DNA of 64,000 nt from Lentisphaeria bacterium UBA1791 (GCA_002314455.1 DCFZ01000005.1:14003-78002); one strand, 5' to 3'. Shown: positions 53,589-63,770, counted from the first letter of the stretch. Notes: generated from the sequence alone by a model not told the origin. A program made the numbers and translations.

Positions 53589-54557
53589 TTGAACGGCAAA
53601 CCGAAAATCTATTTCCTCGGCTCGGGAAAACTCGCGATCCCGTTTCTGCAGGCGCTCTACGATTCGACGCGCCTCGACTTCATCGGCGGCGCAACCGGCG
53701 TTGCAAAACCGGGCAAACGGGGCAAGAAACTCATTCCGACCGATGCGCAAACTTTCGCCGCGACGCTCGGGATCACCTTGGAAGAAGTCCCCAAAGTCAA
53801 CGATCCGGCGTTTCTGGCAAAGTTGGCGCAGTTGACGCCCGACGTCATCCTCGTCGTCTCGTTCGGGCAGATCTTAAGAGACGATCTGCTCGCATTGCCG
53901 AAATCGGGCTGCGTCAACATTCACCCGTCGCTCCTGCCTCGCTACCGCGGCGCTTCCCCCGTCGTTCAGGCGGTGTTGAATCAGGATGCGGAAACCGGCG
54001 TCTGTTTTATGGAAGTCGCCCCCGCACTCGACGCCGGCAAGATATACCGGCTTTTCCGCCGGAAGCTCGACGGCACGGAATACGCCGACGAGTTGGAATT
54101 GGAACTTGCTTCGACGGCGGCAAATCATCTTGACGAGACGATCCTCGCCATTTTGTCGGGCGAACTTCCCGGCGTGGAGCAATCCGGGGAAGTCGTCGTC
54201 TGCGGCAAGATCGCCAAGGGCGACGCCGCGATCAACTGGAATTGCGACGCCGCAGAAATCGCGGCAAAGATTCGCGCGTACCACGATTGGCCCGGCGCAT
54301 TCGCCATCGAGCGGCAAAACGGCGCGCGCGTAACGATCTCGCGGGTCACGTTGCGGCGCGATCTGCAAGGTACGCCCGGCGAAATGATCGCGGGAACCCC
54401 GAAAAATCAACTTTGCATCGCAGCTCAAACGGGTGCGCTTCAACTGGATGAAGTTATCCCGGCGGGCGGCAAACCGATGACCGGCGCCGCCTTCCGCAAC
54501 GGACGGCGCGGCGAAGTCAGCTTTTCCCCGGAAAGTGCGCTTTCCGGCAGTGAATAA
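53589..54557 (+). CDS. fmt: Methionyl-tRNA formyltransferase
   Basis: A 322-residue Fmt. The catalytic segment is the HPSLLPRYRGASPVVQAVL stretch (His and the following loop), with LVVSFGQILRDDLLALPKSG before it and a C-terminal OB domain. It formylates initiator Met-tRNA using 10-formyl-THF. The start appears to be TTG at 53589, with AAGGTG 5-6 nt upstream; no ATG or GTG lies near. def (deformylase) is not in the window. rng follows. Confidence 0.94.
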   Translation: MNGKPKIYFLGSGKLAIPFLQALYDSTRLDFIGGATGVAKPGKRGKKLIPTDAQTFAATLGITLEEVPKVNDPAFLAKLAQLTPDVILVVSFGQILRDDLLALPKSGCVNIHPSLLPRYRGASPVVQAVLNQDAETGVCFMEVAPALDAGKIYRLFRRKLDGTEYADELELELASTAANHLDETILAILSGELPGVEQSGEVVVCGKIAKGDAAINWNCDAAEIAAKIRAYHDWPGAFAIERQNGARVTISRVTLRRDLQGTPGEMIAGTPKNQLCIAAQTGALQLDEVIPAGGKPMTGAAFRNGRRGEVSFSPESALSGSE

Positions 54558-54574
54558 CCATTTTAAGGATCATT

Positions 54575-56179
54575 ATGGACAAATCTCAAAAAACCATCGT
54601 GCTCAACTGCGACCGCGTTGAACGGCGCTTCGCGCTGTTGCACAACAACCGGCTGGAGGAGTACCAGATCGAGCGCGACGACAACACGCCGAAAGTCGGC
54701 GACATCTACCTCGGCCGCATCGTCAATCTGGATATGCTTTTGCAGGCGGCGTTCGTCGATATCGGTGCGCACAAAAACGCCTTTCTGCACTTTCACGACA
54801 TGCTCCCCGGCTACAGCGATCTCACCGAGCAATATCAGCAGGAAGCGGAAAAGATCGCCGCCAAACGCTGCAAACGCGCCGCCAAGCGTCCCGACAGCAA
54901 GGGCAATGCGGAAACGCTCCGCCGTGCCGGCAAGATCACAGCGGCGGACATTCCCAACATCTTCAAGCCCGGTATGGAAATTCTCGTGCAAGTAGTCAAA
55001 GCGCCGATCAGCACCAAAGGAGCGCGGGTGACGACGGATATTTCGATCCCCGGTCGCTACCTCGTGTTGATGCCTTACAGCGATCACATCGGTCTTTCCA
55101 CCCGCATCGAAAGTGCGCCCGAACGCGAAAGGCTGCGCAAGATTTTATCCCAGCTCGAACTCCCCGAAGGCATGGGCATGATCTGCCGCACCGCCGGCGA
55201 GGGGCAAAAAGCGGCGTTTTTCAAAAACGACCTTGAGCTGTTGCTCGATTCCTGGACGAAGATCGAACAGGATATGGAAAGTTTCAGCGCGCCCCGCCTG
55301 TTGCTCACCGAGCCGACCCTCGTCGAACGCACCATCCGCGATTTCATGACCGATGAGATCAACGGCGGCATCATCGTCGACGACAAGGAGGCAAAAAAGC
55401 ATATTGTCGAGACCTTGAAACGGTGCGGGGCGAAAAAATTTGCCTCCAAAGTCGTCTTTTACGACAAAAGCGAACCGATTTACGACTATTACCACGTCAC
55501 CGAACAATTGAAAACGGTCTTTCAGCGCGAAGTCAAACTGCCCAGCGGCGGCGCGATCGTCATCGACGAGACCGAGGCGCTGATCGCGATCGACGTCAAC
55601 TCCGGCCGCGGCAAAAACGGCACCGATCAGCCGGATTTCATATTGAAGACCAATCTCGAAGCGGCGGAAGAGATCGCCCGGCAGTTGCGTTTGCGCAACG
55701 TCGGCGGACTTGTCGTGCTTGATTTCATCGACATGCGTTCAAGCAAAGACCGCGACGAACTTTACCGGACGATGAAAAAGCTGGTCAAGGACGACCGCGC
55801 CAAGACCAAAGTTTTACCGTTGAGCCGCTTGGGATTGATGGAAATGACCCGTCAGCGCGAGCACGAAAGCATTCAGGATCAGGTCTACACCCCCTGCCCT
55901 TACTGCTCGGGCACCGGGTTGATCAAATCGGTCGTGACGATGAGCGCCGAGATTCAGCGGCGGCTGACCGCCGTTTTGCGCGACCGCAAATACAAGGGAA
56001 TCCCGATCCGCATCTACATGCACCCTGAAGTGCTCGCTCAATTGCGCAGTGAAGACGCCGCCTTTTTCGACGAGTTGGAAACCAAATACCACCACGAATT
56101 AAGTTTCCGCGGCGATCCGACGCTCCATCAGGAAAATTTCCGTCTGGTCGACCCCGAGACTGACGTCGAGCTGAAATAG
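54575..56179 (+). CDS. rng: Ribonuclease E/G family protein (RNase G-like)
   Basis: A 534-residue enzyme of the catalytic RNase E/G core. The S1 domain (about 35-130) contains a Lys/Arg-rich insert (about 85-115). The DNase I-like domain carries IAIDVNSGRG (D340) and VVLDFIDMRSSKDR (D383, D386), and the zinc-link is C441-P-Y-C444. It cuts single-stranded 5'-monophosphorylated RNA and matures rRNA and mRNA ends. There is no long RNase E-type tail. Confidence 0.95.
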   Translation: MDKSQKTIVLNCDRVERRFALLHNNRLEEYQIERDDNTPKVGDIYLGRIVNLDMLLQAAFVDIGAHKNAFLHFHDMLPGYSDLTEQYQQEAEKIAAKRCKRAAKRPDSKGNAETLRRAGKITAADIPNIFKPGMEILVQVVKAPISTKGARVTTDISIPGRYLVLMPYSDHIGLSTRIESAPERERLRKILSQLELPEGMGMICRTAGEGQKAAFFKNDLELLLDSWTKIEQDMESFSAPRLLLTEPTLVERTIRDFMTDEINGGIIVDDKEAKKHIVETLKRCGAKKFASKVVFYDKSEPIYDYYHVTEQLKTVFQREVKLPSGGAIVIDETEALIAIDVNSGRGKNGTDQPDFILKTNLEAAEEIARQLRLRNVGGLVVLDFIDMRSSKDRDELYRTMKKLVKDDRAKTKVLPLSRLGLMEMTRQREHESIQDQVYTPCPYCSGTGLIKSVVTMSAEIQRRLTAVLRDRKYKGIPIRIYMHPEVLAQLRSEDAAFFDELETKYHHELSFRGDPTLHQENFRLVDPETDVELK

Positions 56180-56186
56180 GCGTCCT

Positions 56187-57671
56187 ATGCGCAGTGCCGC
56201 AGAGTTCCACCCGTCGGAGATCCCGGCAAAGCCGGGCGTCTACATTTACCGCGACCGCTTCGACCGGGTGATCTACGTCGGCAAAGCGAGCAACTTGCGG
56301 CGGCGGATGTCCTCTTATTTTCAGGCGTCGCGCCGTAACACCGCCGACCCGAAACTGCGCTCGCTGATCCACTCGATCGCCAGCTGGAGCTTTGAAGTCG
56401 TCCACACCGAGGCGGAAGCGCTGTTGCTCGAGGCGCGCCTCATCAAGACCTATGCGCCGCATTACAATATTTTAATGCGCGACGACAAACGCTATTTGTT
56501 GCTCAAGATCGACTGGAACGAGGAATTTCCGACGCTCACGCTCGCCCGGGTCAAGAAGCCGGGGAATTTCCAGTATTTCGGTCCCTTCCCCAACGGCAGT
56601 GCGCTCCGCTCGACGCTGGAATTTCTCTTGCGTCACTTCGGCTTGCGCGCCTGCCGCGATTCGCACCCCGGCGAGGAGACTCGCCGCCACTGCCTCAAAC
56701 GGACGATCCGGGATTGCTGTGCCCCCTGTACCGGTCAAGTAACGGTTGCTGAATACAAAAAACGGCTCGACGCGGCGTTGCAGATCTTAAATGGCGACAT
56801 CACGCCGTTGCAGGAAAAACTTGCCTCCGCCATGGCGGAAGCAAGCGCCAGGACCCAGTTTGAAGTCGCCGCGCGATTGCGCGATGTTTCCGCTAATTTA
56901 GAAGCGGTTTTCGGCAGAAAAAGCCGCATCTTCGCCCGTCCGGAACTGCCCGAGATCACGCCGGGGCAAGCGGCGGTCGATTCACTCGCGCGCCACCTCG
57001 GCATCGCCAAGATCAACGGTCCCATCATCGGCTTTGATATTTCCAATATTCTCGGCACGCTCGCGGTCGCGAGTTTAGTCTGTTTCACCGACGGCCGTCC
57101 CGACCGCGGCAATTATCGCCGTTTCCGCATCAAGACCGTCCACCAGAGCGACGATTTCGCCATGATGAACGAGGCGATCACCCGGCACTTTTCACGGTTG
57201 CTGGAAGAAAAGCGGCCATTGCCCGGCGTGTTGCTCGTCGATGGCGGCAAAGGGCAGCTTTCCGCCGCGCTTGACGCGCTCGTCGCAATCCAATGTCCTC
57301 CCTTTCCGATCCTGGGGCTGGCGAAACGCAACGAAGAGATCTTTTTGCCCGGTCGTTCCGAACCGGTCATCATCGACCGCCACGATCCGGCAATCCGGCT
57401 GTTGCAGGCGTTGCGCGACGAAGCCCACCGCTTTGCAATCACCTATCACCGCGAACTGCGCCGCAAGGCGATCGAACACTCGATGATTGAGGAAGTTCCC
57501 GGTATCGGGACGAAGCGGAAAATGGAAATTCTCCGCGCATTCGGTAGTTTGCGCGCATTGAAGAAAGCGACCGCCGCCGAGATCGCCGAAAAAGTTCCCG
57601 GCATCGGCGAAACGACTGCCCTGCGCCTGCTCGAGCACATCAATGCCGGCAAGCCTCGCGCGGAGCATTAA
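56187..57671 (+). CDS. uvrC: Excinuclease subunit UvrC, short form
   Basis: A 494-residue UvrC, clearly shorter than the usual ~600. It has the GIY-YIG nuclease (about 14-95), the UVR motif (about 208-243), and the RNase H-like nuclease with its acids in GFDIS (about 282), DDFAMMN and LLVDGGKGQL and the His in EAHRFAI. It ends with paired helix-hairpin-helices (VPGIGTKRK, VPGIGETTA). The region between UVR and the RNase H domain is only about 40 residues, against about 150 in E. coli. It makes both incisions in nucleotide excision repair with UvrAB. Its 3' end overlaps the GNAT gene by 4 nt. Confidence 0.95.
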   Translation: MRSAAEFHPSEIPAKPGVYIYRDRFDRVIYVGKASNLRRRMSSYFQASRRNTADPKLRSLIHSIASWSFEVVHTEAEALLLEARLIKTYAPHYNILMRDDKRYLLLKIDWNEEFPTLTLARVKKPGNFQYFGPFPNGSALRSTLEFLLRHFGLRACRDSHPGEETRRHCLKRTIRDCCAPCTGQVTVAEYKKRLDAALQILNGDITPLQEKLASAMAEASARTQFEVAARLRDVSANLEAVFGRKSRIFARPELPEITPGQAAVDSLARHLGIAKINGPIIGFDISNILGTLAVASLVCFTDGRPDRGNYRRFRIKTVHQSDDFAMMNEAITRHFSRLLEEKRPLPGVLLVDGGKGQLSAALDALVAIQCPPFPILGLAKRNEEIFLPGRSEPVIIDRHDPAIRLLQALRDEAHRFAITYHRELRRKAIEHSMIEEVPGIGTKRKMEILRAFGSLRALKKATAAEIAEKVPGIGETTALRLLEHINAGKPRAEH

Positions 57672-58141
57672 TTGCAACTGGTAATCAGCAACGCCGTTTC
57701 ATCGCAGGCGTCGCGTTTGGGGCAAATGGCGCAATCGCTCCAGATCTTTTCCGGGAAAAGCGTACGGTCGACCAGCTGAAAGCCGATGCGCACAAAAAAT
57801 TCCGGCGTCCGCGTCAACGTAAAGAGTTTCCACTCGGTCAACCGCGATCTCAACCGTTCGATCTCATGCTCGACGAGCATCCGACCGATGCCGGAACCGT
57901 GCAGATCGCGCGCAACGACAAGACTGCGCACCTCGAACAACTGATTGCCGAAATCGCGCACGGCGACGCAACCGACGATCTTGCCGTCGATTTTGGCGAC
58001 GCGGAAATTCGGCAGATAAAAGCGGATGTTTTCCTCGCTTCGCGGCAACACCGTCCCCTCGGCGGCATATGGTGCCAAAAGCGCCGCGATCGCGGAAACG
58101 TCCTCGGCTTGCGCCGGAAAAATGCCAACGTCGTTACGCAT
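57668..58141 (-). CDS. GNAT acetyltransferase, ArgA/N-acetylglutamate synthase-like
   Basis: A 157-residue GNAT protein. It has EVRSLVVARDLHGSGIGRMLVEH, the acetyl-CoA-binding motif, and a C-terminal WSDCAICPKRDACDE, a Cys cluster typical of the single-domain ArgA-like group. Such enzymes acetylate glutamate for arginine synthesis or related amines. The ATG at 58141 overlaps the accA stop by 8 nt, so it belongs to the accA operon. Its exact substrate is unproven. Confidence 0.85.
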   Translation of the reverse strand: MRNDVGIFPAQAEDVSAIAALLAPYAAEGTVLPRSEENIRFYLPNFRVAKIDGKIVGCVAVRDFGNQLFEVRSLVVARDLHGSGIGRMLVEHEIERLRSRLTEWKLFTLTRTPEFFVRIGFQLVDRTLFPEKIWSDCAICPKRDACDETALLITSCN

Positions 58142-59120
58142 TCGCGGGATCCCCGGTTGCGGCACACTCCCCCTCTGCAAACACGCCGATTTTGCGGAAT
58201 TTTTCATAGCGTTGATCCATCAGCTGGACTGCCGCCATCTTGTGCAATGCGACCAGATTTCTTTCGATCGCCTCACCGACGGCGGACGCCGCTATTTCAA
58301 AATCGCATTGTGCTCCGCCCGCAGGCTCGAGGATGACCTCGTCGGCGATGCCGAGCTCCAGCAAGCAATCGCTGGTCAGATGCAACGCTTCCGCCGCCTG
58401 CGGCGCGAACTTGCGGTCTTTCCAAAGGATCGCGGCACACCCCTCGGGGGTGATGACCGAATAGTAGGCGTTTTCCATCATCAAAATCCGGTTGCCGACG
58501 CCCAGCCCCAGCGCACCGCCGGAACCGCCCTCGCCGATGACGATGGCGATGACGGGCACGCGGAGAGCAAACATCTCGCGCAAGTTGACCGCGATCGCCT
58601 CGCCGACGTGACGCTCCTCGCTGGAAATGCCGGGGTAAGCTCCCGGCGTGTCGATAAAGGTGATAATCGGCACGCCGGCTTTTTCCGCCAACTTCATCAG
58701 CCGCAACGCCTTGCGGTACCCGTCCGCGCCGGGCCAGCCGAAGTTGCGCAACAAATTACTGCGGGTATCACGCCCCTTTTGCGTACCGATGAGCATGACC
58801 GGTTCTCCTTTGAACTTGGCAAAGCCACCGACGATCGCCTTGTCGTCGGAAAAGCGGCGGTCGCCGGCAAGTTCGATGAAATCGGTAAAGAGCAAATTGA
58901 CGTAATCGAGCATATAGGGGCGGCGCGGATCGCGCGCCAATTGAACGTGTTGCCACGCCGTCAACGCACTTGCCTTTTTGCGCAACGCCACTTCCAATTC
59001 CCGCTTCAGCTGATTGATCGCATCGCTCATATCGATGTTATTTTCCTGTGACAGATTTCGCAACTCGACGATTTTGTCGCGCAACGCGGTCACCGGTTCT
59101 TTTTTCTTGGTCTTGGTCAT
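58134..59120 (-). CDS. accA: Acetyl-CoA carboxylase carboxyltransferase subunit alpha
   Basis: A 328-residue AccA, normal length. Signature parts are QLARDPRRPYMLDYV, the KGRDT loop, RKALRLMKLAEKAGVPIITF, DTPGAYPGISSEERHVGEAI, and IGEGGSGGALGLGVGN. It transfers carboxyl from biotin to acetyl-CoA with AccD; accD is elsewhere. It lies 13 nt after the L,D-transpeptidase gene. Confidence 0.97.
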   Translation of the reverse strand: MTKTKKKEPVTALRDKIVELRNLSQENNIDMSDAINQLKRELEVALRKKASALTAWQHVQLARDPRRPYMLDYVNLLFTDFIELAGDRRFSDDKAIVGGFAKFKGEPVMLIGTQKGRDTRSNLLRNFGWPGADGYRKALRLMKLAEKAGVPIITFIDTPGAYPGISSEERHVGEAIAVNLREMFALRVPVIAIVIGEGGSGGALGLGVGNRILMMENAYYSVITPEGCAAILWKDRKFAPQAAEALHLTSDCLLELGIADEVILEPAGGAQCDFEIAASAVGEAIERNLVALHKMAAVQLMDQRYEKFRKIGVFAEGECAATGDPANA

Positions 59121-59133
59121 AGCAGATGTCCTT

Positions 59134-60142
59134 TCATTCCACGATCACGACCGGAGTACCGGTCGGACAGAGCAGATAAAGCTGGCGCACATCGGCGTTG
59201 CGCATGCGCACGCACCCGTGGCTGAGCGAACGGCCGACGCCCTCGTCGTCGGGGGAGCCGTGGATCCCGTAACCGGCGAGCGGGCGGTCTTTTTGTTTAC
59301 TCGTCGCCAGTTTCAGGAAGTAATCGCCCAGCGGATTGCCGGGATCGCCATAGGCGAAGATCGCCCCGTTTGGCGCGTAATATTTGGGGTGAAACAGCCG
59401 GATCGAGATGACGAATTCATCTGCCGGCGTGCTGTCGGCGCGGCCGATGCCGACGTCGTAGGCGGCAAAGAGCGTCTTGCCGTTGGCGAGGTTGAAAAGT
59501 TGCAACCGGCGAGCGGACTTCGAGATCTCGATCCGCCACGGTCCGGGGACGACTTTCATCTTTTTGCCGAGAAAAATGGTGTTTCCTTTGAGGTGATTCA
59601 TCTCTTTAAGGAGCGCGACCGTCGTGTGATAATGCGTGGCAAGACGCTCGAGATTTTCACCCTTTGCCACCGTGTGCGCGACACACCACGGCGCGGCGCC
59701 GGCTTCGATCATTTGCCAGTTGTTCTGTGAAAGTTGCTGCTCCGTCGCCGCCTGACCGGCGTCGATCGGTTTTTCCGGCACATCGACCGCGGGATCCCCC
59801 GACCACGGAACGCCCTTGACCGGCTTTTCCGTCGGCGCGGGATTCGTTTCCGCAACCGGAGTGGTCGCCTTTTCTGCGGCAGTGGGATCGGCTTTTTTCG
59901 CCGTTGCGCCGGACGCTTCGCCCGCGGCAGTGGAGGTAGAGGTCGCGTTTCCCGCAGACGCCGCCCCCGAAGCTTGCGATGCCGGCGACGATGCGGTGGT
60001 GGTTGTCGTCGTTGCCTTTTTTGCCGGTTTACTCGGGATGATCCAATAGATCACGCCGCCCGTCACCGCGAGCACGGTGCAAAAGATTGCAATTTTTTGC
60101 ACGGGAAAACGCGGAGGACGTTTTGTCGGCATTCGGTCAAAT

Positions 60143-60153
<11 letters not shown>
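59134..60153 (-). CDS. L,D-transpeptidase (YkuD) with LysM-like domain
   Basis: A 339-residue secreted-side protein with one N-terminal transmembrane anchor (about 18-40), a long low-complexity Ala/Thr/Ser linker (about 47-130), a LysM-like segment (about 160-205, VAKGENLERLATHY) and a C-terminal YkuD domain. The active site is HGSPDDEGVGRSLSHGC with Cys 314. YkuD enzymes make 3-3 crosslinks or attach lipoproteins to peptidoglycan. The ATG at 60153 has AAGGAAG upstream and overlaps the lolD end by 11 nt. Confidence 0.93.
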
Positions 60154-60847
<694 letters not shown>

Positions 60848-60857
60848 CGTATTTTCC

Positions 60858-62162
60858 TCACTCATAACGCAACGCCTTTGCCGGATCGAGGTGCGCCGCC
60901 CGCATCGCGGGAATCAACGCGCCGACCGTGCAGAGCACGATGCTGGAAACGGCGATGAAAGTGACATCCGAAAGCAAAATTTTTGCCGGAAGTTCATTGA
61001 AATAGTAAAATTCCTTGGGGAAAAGCTCGCTCCCCGTCACGCGGGCGACGAAGCGCAGGATCCCGTTGCGGAAATAGATGACGGTCGCCCCCAGTGCAAT
61101 GCCGCAGCAACTGCCGAAAAGTCCGATAAAAAATCCCTGCAGCAAAAAGACGCGGCGGATCATCGCATCCGAAGCGCCGAGCGCCTTGAGCACGCCGATC
61201 TCGCGGGTTTTCTGATAAACCGATGTGATCAGCGTATTGGCGATGCTGAATGCGGCGACGAGGACAATGAAGATCAAAAGGAAAAACATCATTCTTTTTT
61301 CGACGGCGAGGACGTTGAGCAACTGCTGGTTGTTTTCCTCCCAGCCGCGCACTTTCAGATCCTGCGACATTTCCTTTTGAAGTTGCTCGAGCAAGGCTCT
61401 CTGGTTGAACGCATCCTTGCCCCAGCCGAAAATCGCCGTTGCATCGGTGTAATCAAGTTCAAAAAGATCGGCGGCATCGTCGATGTCAATAAAGAGGAAA
61501 AAACGGTCGAAATCGTATTTGCCGGCGGAGTAAATACCGGTGACGACAAATTGCGTCGGATAATACGCCGAGGACTCGGAATCGACGGTGACCTTGCCGG
61601 TAGCTTCGTCGACTTTGATGAGTTTGGTGAGCTTTTCCGTCGAATGCAAAAAGATCTTGCTGCCGAGCGTCACGTGCCAGCGCTGCGCCATCTGACTGCT
61701 GATGATGACGCCGCGGCGACCGGGAAATTCCCCCGGCAGACGCTTTTGCACCATTTTATCAAAGTCGAAACGGCCGCTTTTCTGCAACCGCGGCAAGTCT
61801 TTCTGAAAGTCGAAAGCGAGCGCCATCACATAGGGGTCGATACTGCGCTTGCCGTAACGCACCATTGCGGGCGCCGTGATGACCGGCGCGGCGAGCACGT
61901 CGCCCTTGCCGGAGGCTTCGACTTTTTGCACCGCCGCGTCGCGATCCTTGATGGGGCCGAAAACGGAACGGACTTGAAAATGCGCCTGCGTTTCGACAAG
62001 TTTGGTTTTCATCACGTCGGTGAAGCCGGTCATTACGGCGAGCACGATCATCAGCACGGCGACGCCGAGCGTCACCCCGACGATGCTCGTCACGGTGATC
62101 CAGGAAACGGCGCTGTGTCTGACTTTCAGATAGCGCCCGGCAATAAAACATTCGGTCAACAT
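60858..62162 (-). CDS. Lipoprotein-releasing ABC transporter permease (LolC/LolE type)
   Basis: A 434-residue FtsX-like permease with one N-terminal transmembrane helix, a large periplasmic domain (about 60-280) and three more C-terminal helices. It starts MLTECFIAGRYLKV, the LolC/E signature. Only one permease gene is present, so it may form a homodimer (LolF-like) or have a partner elsewhere. lolD follows; the lipoprotein gene precedes it by 15 nt. Confidence 0.93.
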   Translation of the reverse strand: MLTECFIAGRYLKVRHSAVSWITVTSIVGVTLGVAVLMIVLAVMTGFTDVMKTKLVETQAHFQVRSVFGPIKDRDAAVQKVEASGKGDVLAAPVITAPAMVRYGKRSIDPYVMALAFDFQKDLPRLQKSGRFDFDKMVQKRLPGEFPGRRGVIISSQMAQRWHVTLGSKIFLHSTEKLTKLIKVDEATGKVTVDSESSAYYPTQFVVTGIYSAGKYDFDRFFLFIDIDDAADLFELDYTDATAIFGWGKDAFNQRALLEQLQKEMSQDLKVRGWEENNQQLLNVLAVEKRMMFFLLIFIVLVAAFSIANTLITSVYQKTREIGVLKALGASDAMIRRVFLLQGFFIGLFGSCCGIALGATVIYFRNGILRFVARVTGSELFPKEFYYFNELPAKILLSDVTFIAVSSIVLCTVGALIPAMRAAHLDPAKALRYE

Positions 62163-62177
62163 AAGATCAAGCCCGCA

Positions 62178-62531
62178 TCAATCGAAAAAGACCCACGAAT
62201 CGCTCTTTTTCTTTTCTTTTTCATGGCGACTGCGCACCTTTTCATGAAGCTCCTCCGCTTCCCGGTGCTGGCTGGACCAGCTTTCCGAAAAGACCTTTTT
62301 TTCCTTGCTGGAAAGATCTTCCGAATCGGAGAGGAAAGTTTTTCTTTCCTTGCGTTCGATCTTGAGCATATCGGAAATCGGGTCGCGCATCGCCTTGCGT
62401 TTCTTTTCGGCGGCAGTCGTTTGGGGTTTCTTTTCTTCGACCGGCGGCTCTTTCGGCTTGTCGGTGGTCTCGCACCCGACACCAAAGAGCATCAAGGCGG
62501 CAAAGGCGGCGGATAAATGGAACTTATTCAT
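62178..62531 (-). CDS. Small Lys/Glu-rich lipoprotein
   Basis: A 117-residue protein with a lipoprotein signal: a hydrophobic stretch then LFGVGC, so Cys 20 becomes the lipidated N-terminus. The mature part is strongly charged and helical (many Lys and Glu), ending SDSWVFFD. I do not recognise the family. It overlaps the rlmN stop by 8 nt and precedes the Lol genes. It could be a Lol substrate or a helper (inference). Confidence 0.8.
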   Translation of the reverse strand: MNKFHLSAAFAALMLFGVGCETTDKPKEPPVEEKKPQTTAAEKKRKAMRDPISDMLKIERKERKTFLSDSEDLSSKEKKVFSESWSSQHREAEELHEKVRSRHEKEKKKSDSWVFFD

Positions 62532-63576
62532 CGCGTTTTCCTTTCATCAGATTTTCGCTGCGCAACTGCCCGCAGGCGGCGCCGCGTTTAAAACCGCGTT
62601 CGACGCGGCGGGTAACCCGGGCGCCGGCGGCGGCGATCGTACGTTCAAACTCCTCGATCTGCCTGCGCTCGGGGCGGCGGAAATCGCCCTCCGCCTGATT
62701 GAGCGGAATCAGGTTGATCTTGGCGTGGTGCGCCATCGCGATGGCGGCAAGTTTTTTCGCGGTGTCGAGCGAATCGTTGACGCCGGAAATCATCGTGTAT
62801 TCGAGCGTGTATTGCCGACCGACGGTGTCGCAATAATCGTCTGCGGCGGCAAGGATCTCGGCGATCGGGTAGCGCAAAGGATCGGGAATCAACTGCGCGC
62901 GCATTTCGTCGTCGACGGCGTGAAGACTGATCGCGAGATTGTACTCTTTTTTCATTTGAGTCAATTTGCGAATGCCCGGCACATAGCCGCTGGAGGAAAC
63001 GGTGATCCGGCGCGGCGCAAAAGCGAAATAATCCGGCGAGGAAAGAATCTCCAGCGCGCGGGAAAATTCGGCGAAGTTGAGCAGACCCTCGCCGATCCCC
63101 ATAAAGACGAGATTGTCGGGGCGCTGCCCCGCTTCGATCGACGAAAGCAGAAATTCCTCGAGAATCTCGCCGGTGTAGAGATTGCGGGTCAGACCGTGCG
63201 CGCCGCTGGCGCAAAAGCGGCAACCGACGGGGCAACCGACTTGCGTACTGAGACAAAAGGTCATTCTTTCCGGCGTGGGGATCAACACCGTTTCGATGGA
63301 TTCGCCGTCAAAAAGTTCCAGCCGGAGCTTGGCGGTGCCGTCATTCGCCGTGACTTTTTCCGCTACGCGCGACGCGGGCGCGCGAAAAAAATCCTTTAAG
63401 GCAAGCCGCAAGGACGCCGGCAGATTGAGCATCTTTTCCGGTTCGACGATCAACTTGTTGTAAAGCCAGTCCGCGATCTGGCGCGCCCGAAACGGGGGAA
63501 CGCCCGCTTCGTTGCAAAACAATTGCAACGCCTCCTGCGAGGCGCCGGCGAGAAATTGTTGATCCGACTGGCTCAT
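62524..63576 (-). CDS. rlmN: Dual-specificity 23S rRNA/tRNA adenine C2 methyltransferase
   Basis: A 350-residue radical SAM enzyme. The cluster cysteines are C115, C119 and C122 (GCPVGCRFCASG); VFMGIGEGLLN, IHAVDDEMR-like ISLHAVDDEMR, and a C-terminal GAACGQL with the methyl-carrying Cys follow. It methylates A2503 of 23S rRNA and A37 of some tRNAs. It lies downstream of the small ribosomal protein gene and starts the long minus-strand operon. Confidence 0.95.
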   Translation of the reverse strand: MSQSDQQFLAGASQEALQLFCNEAGVPPFRARQIADWLYNKLIVEPEKMLNLPASLRLALKDFFRAPASRVAEKVTANDGTAKLRLELFDGESIETVLIPTPERMTFCLSTQVGCPVGCRFCASGAHGLTRNLYTGEILEEFLLSSIEAGQRPDNLVFMGIGEGLLNFAEFSRALEILSSPDYFAFAPRRITVSSSGYVPGIRKLTQMKKEYNLAISLHAVDDEMRAQLIPDPLRYPIAEILAAADDYCDTVGRQYTLEYTMISGVNDSLDTAKKLAAIAMAHHAKINLIPLNQAEGDFRRPERRQIEEFERTIAAAGARVTRRVERGFKRGAACGQLRSENLMKGKRDE

Positions 63577-63602
63577 AAAATTGATCCGTATAAAAAGAAG
63601 AC

Positions 63603-63653
63603 GTCCGCCTCCAACAAAGGGGTCCGCCTAAACGGATCCGTAGAAGCGGACGC
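63603..63653 (-). promoter_or_regulatory. Competing stem-loops between the small ribosomal protein gene and rlmN
   Basis: On the plus strand, GTCCGCCT occurs twice (63603-63610, 63622-63629) and a complementary GCGGACG lies at 63646-63652. The minus-strand RNA could pair the latter with either copy. Pairing with the distal copy would be followed by TCTTCTTTTT, terminator-like. This is speculative. Confidence 0.3.
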
Positions 63654-63680
63654 TTGGTCGTGCGTAAGAAAACGCCCGAC

Positions 63681-63770
63681 TTACTTCTTCTTGTGACGCA
63701 AAGCCTTAAGTTGCTTCTTGCGCTTATGCTTGGCGATTTTCGCCCGGCGTTTTTTCTTCAGACTACCCAT
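63681..63770 (-). CDS. AURKAIP1/COX24-domain small ribosomal protein (bS22-like)
   Basis: A 29-residue, extremely basic protein beginning MGSLKKKRRAKIAKHKRKK. This MGS-x-x-KKRR...KHKRKK pattern is that of the AURKAIP1/COX24 (mS38/bS22) small-subunit proteins of actinobacteria and PVC bacteria. It should bind 16S rRNA in the small subunit. The promoter is at 63822-63850; rlmN follows after about 100 nt. Confidence 0.9.
   Translation of the reverse strand: MGSLKKKRRAKIAKHKRKKQLKALRHKKK

Noticed and set aside
60848..60865. Longer lolD start at 60865.
   Set aside because: No SD there, while GAGGA precedes ATG 60847; the true start remains open.
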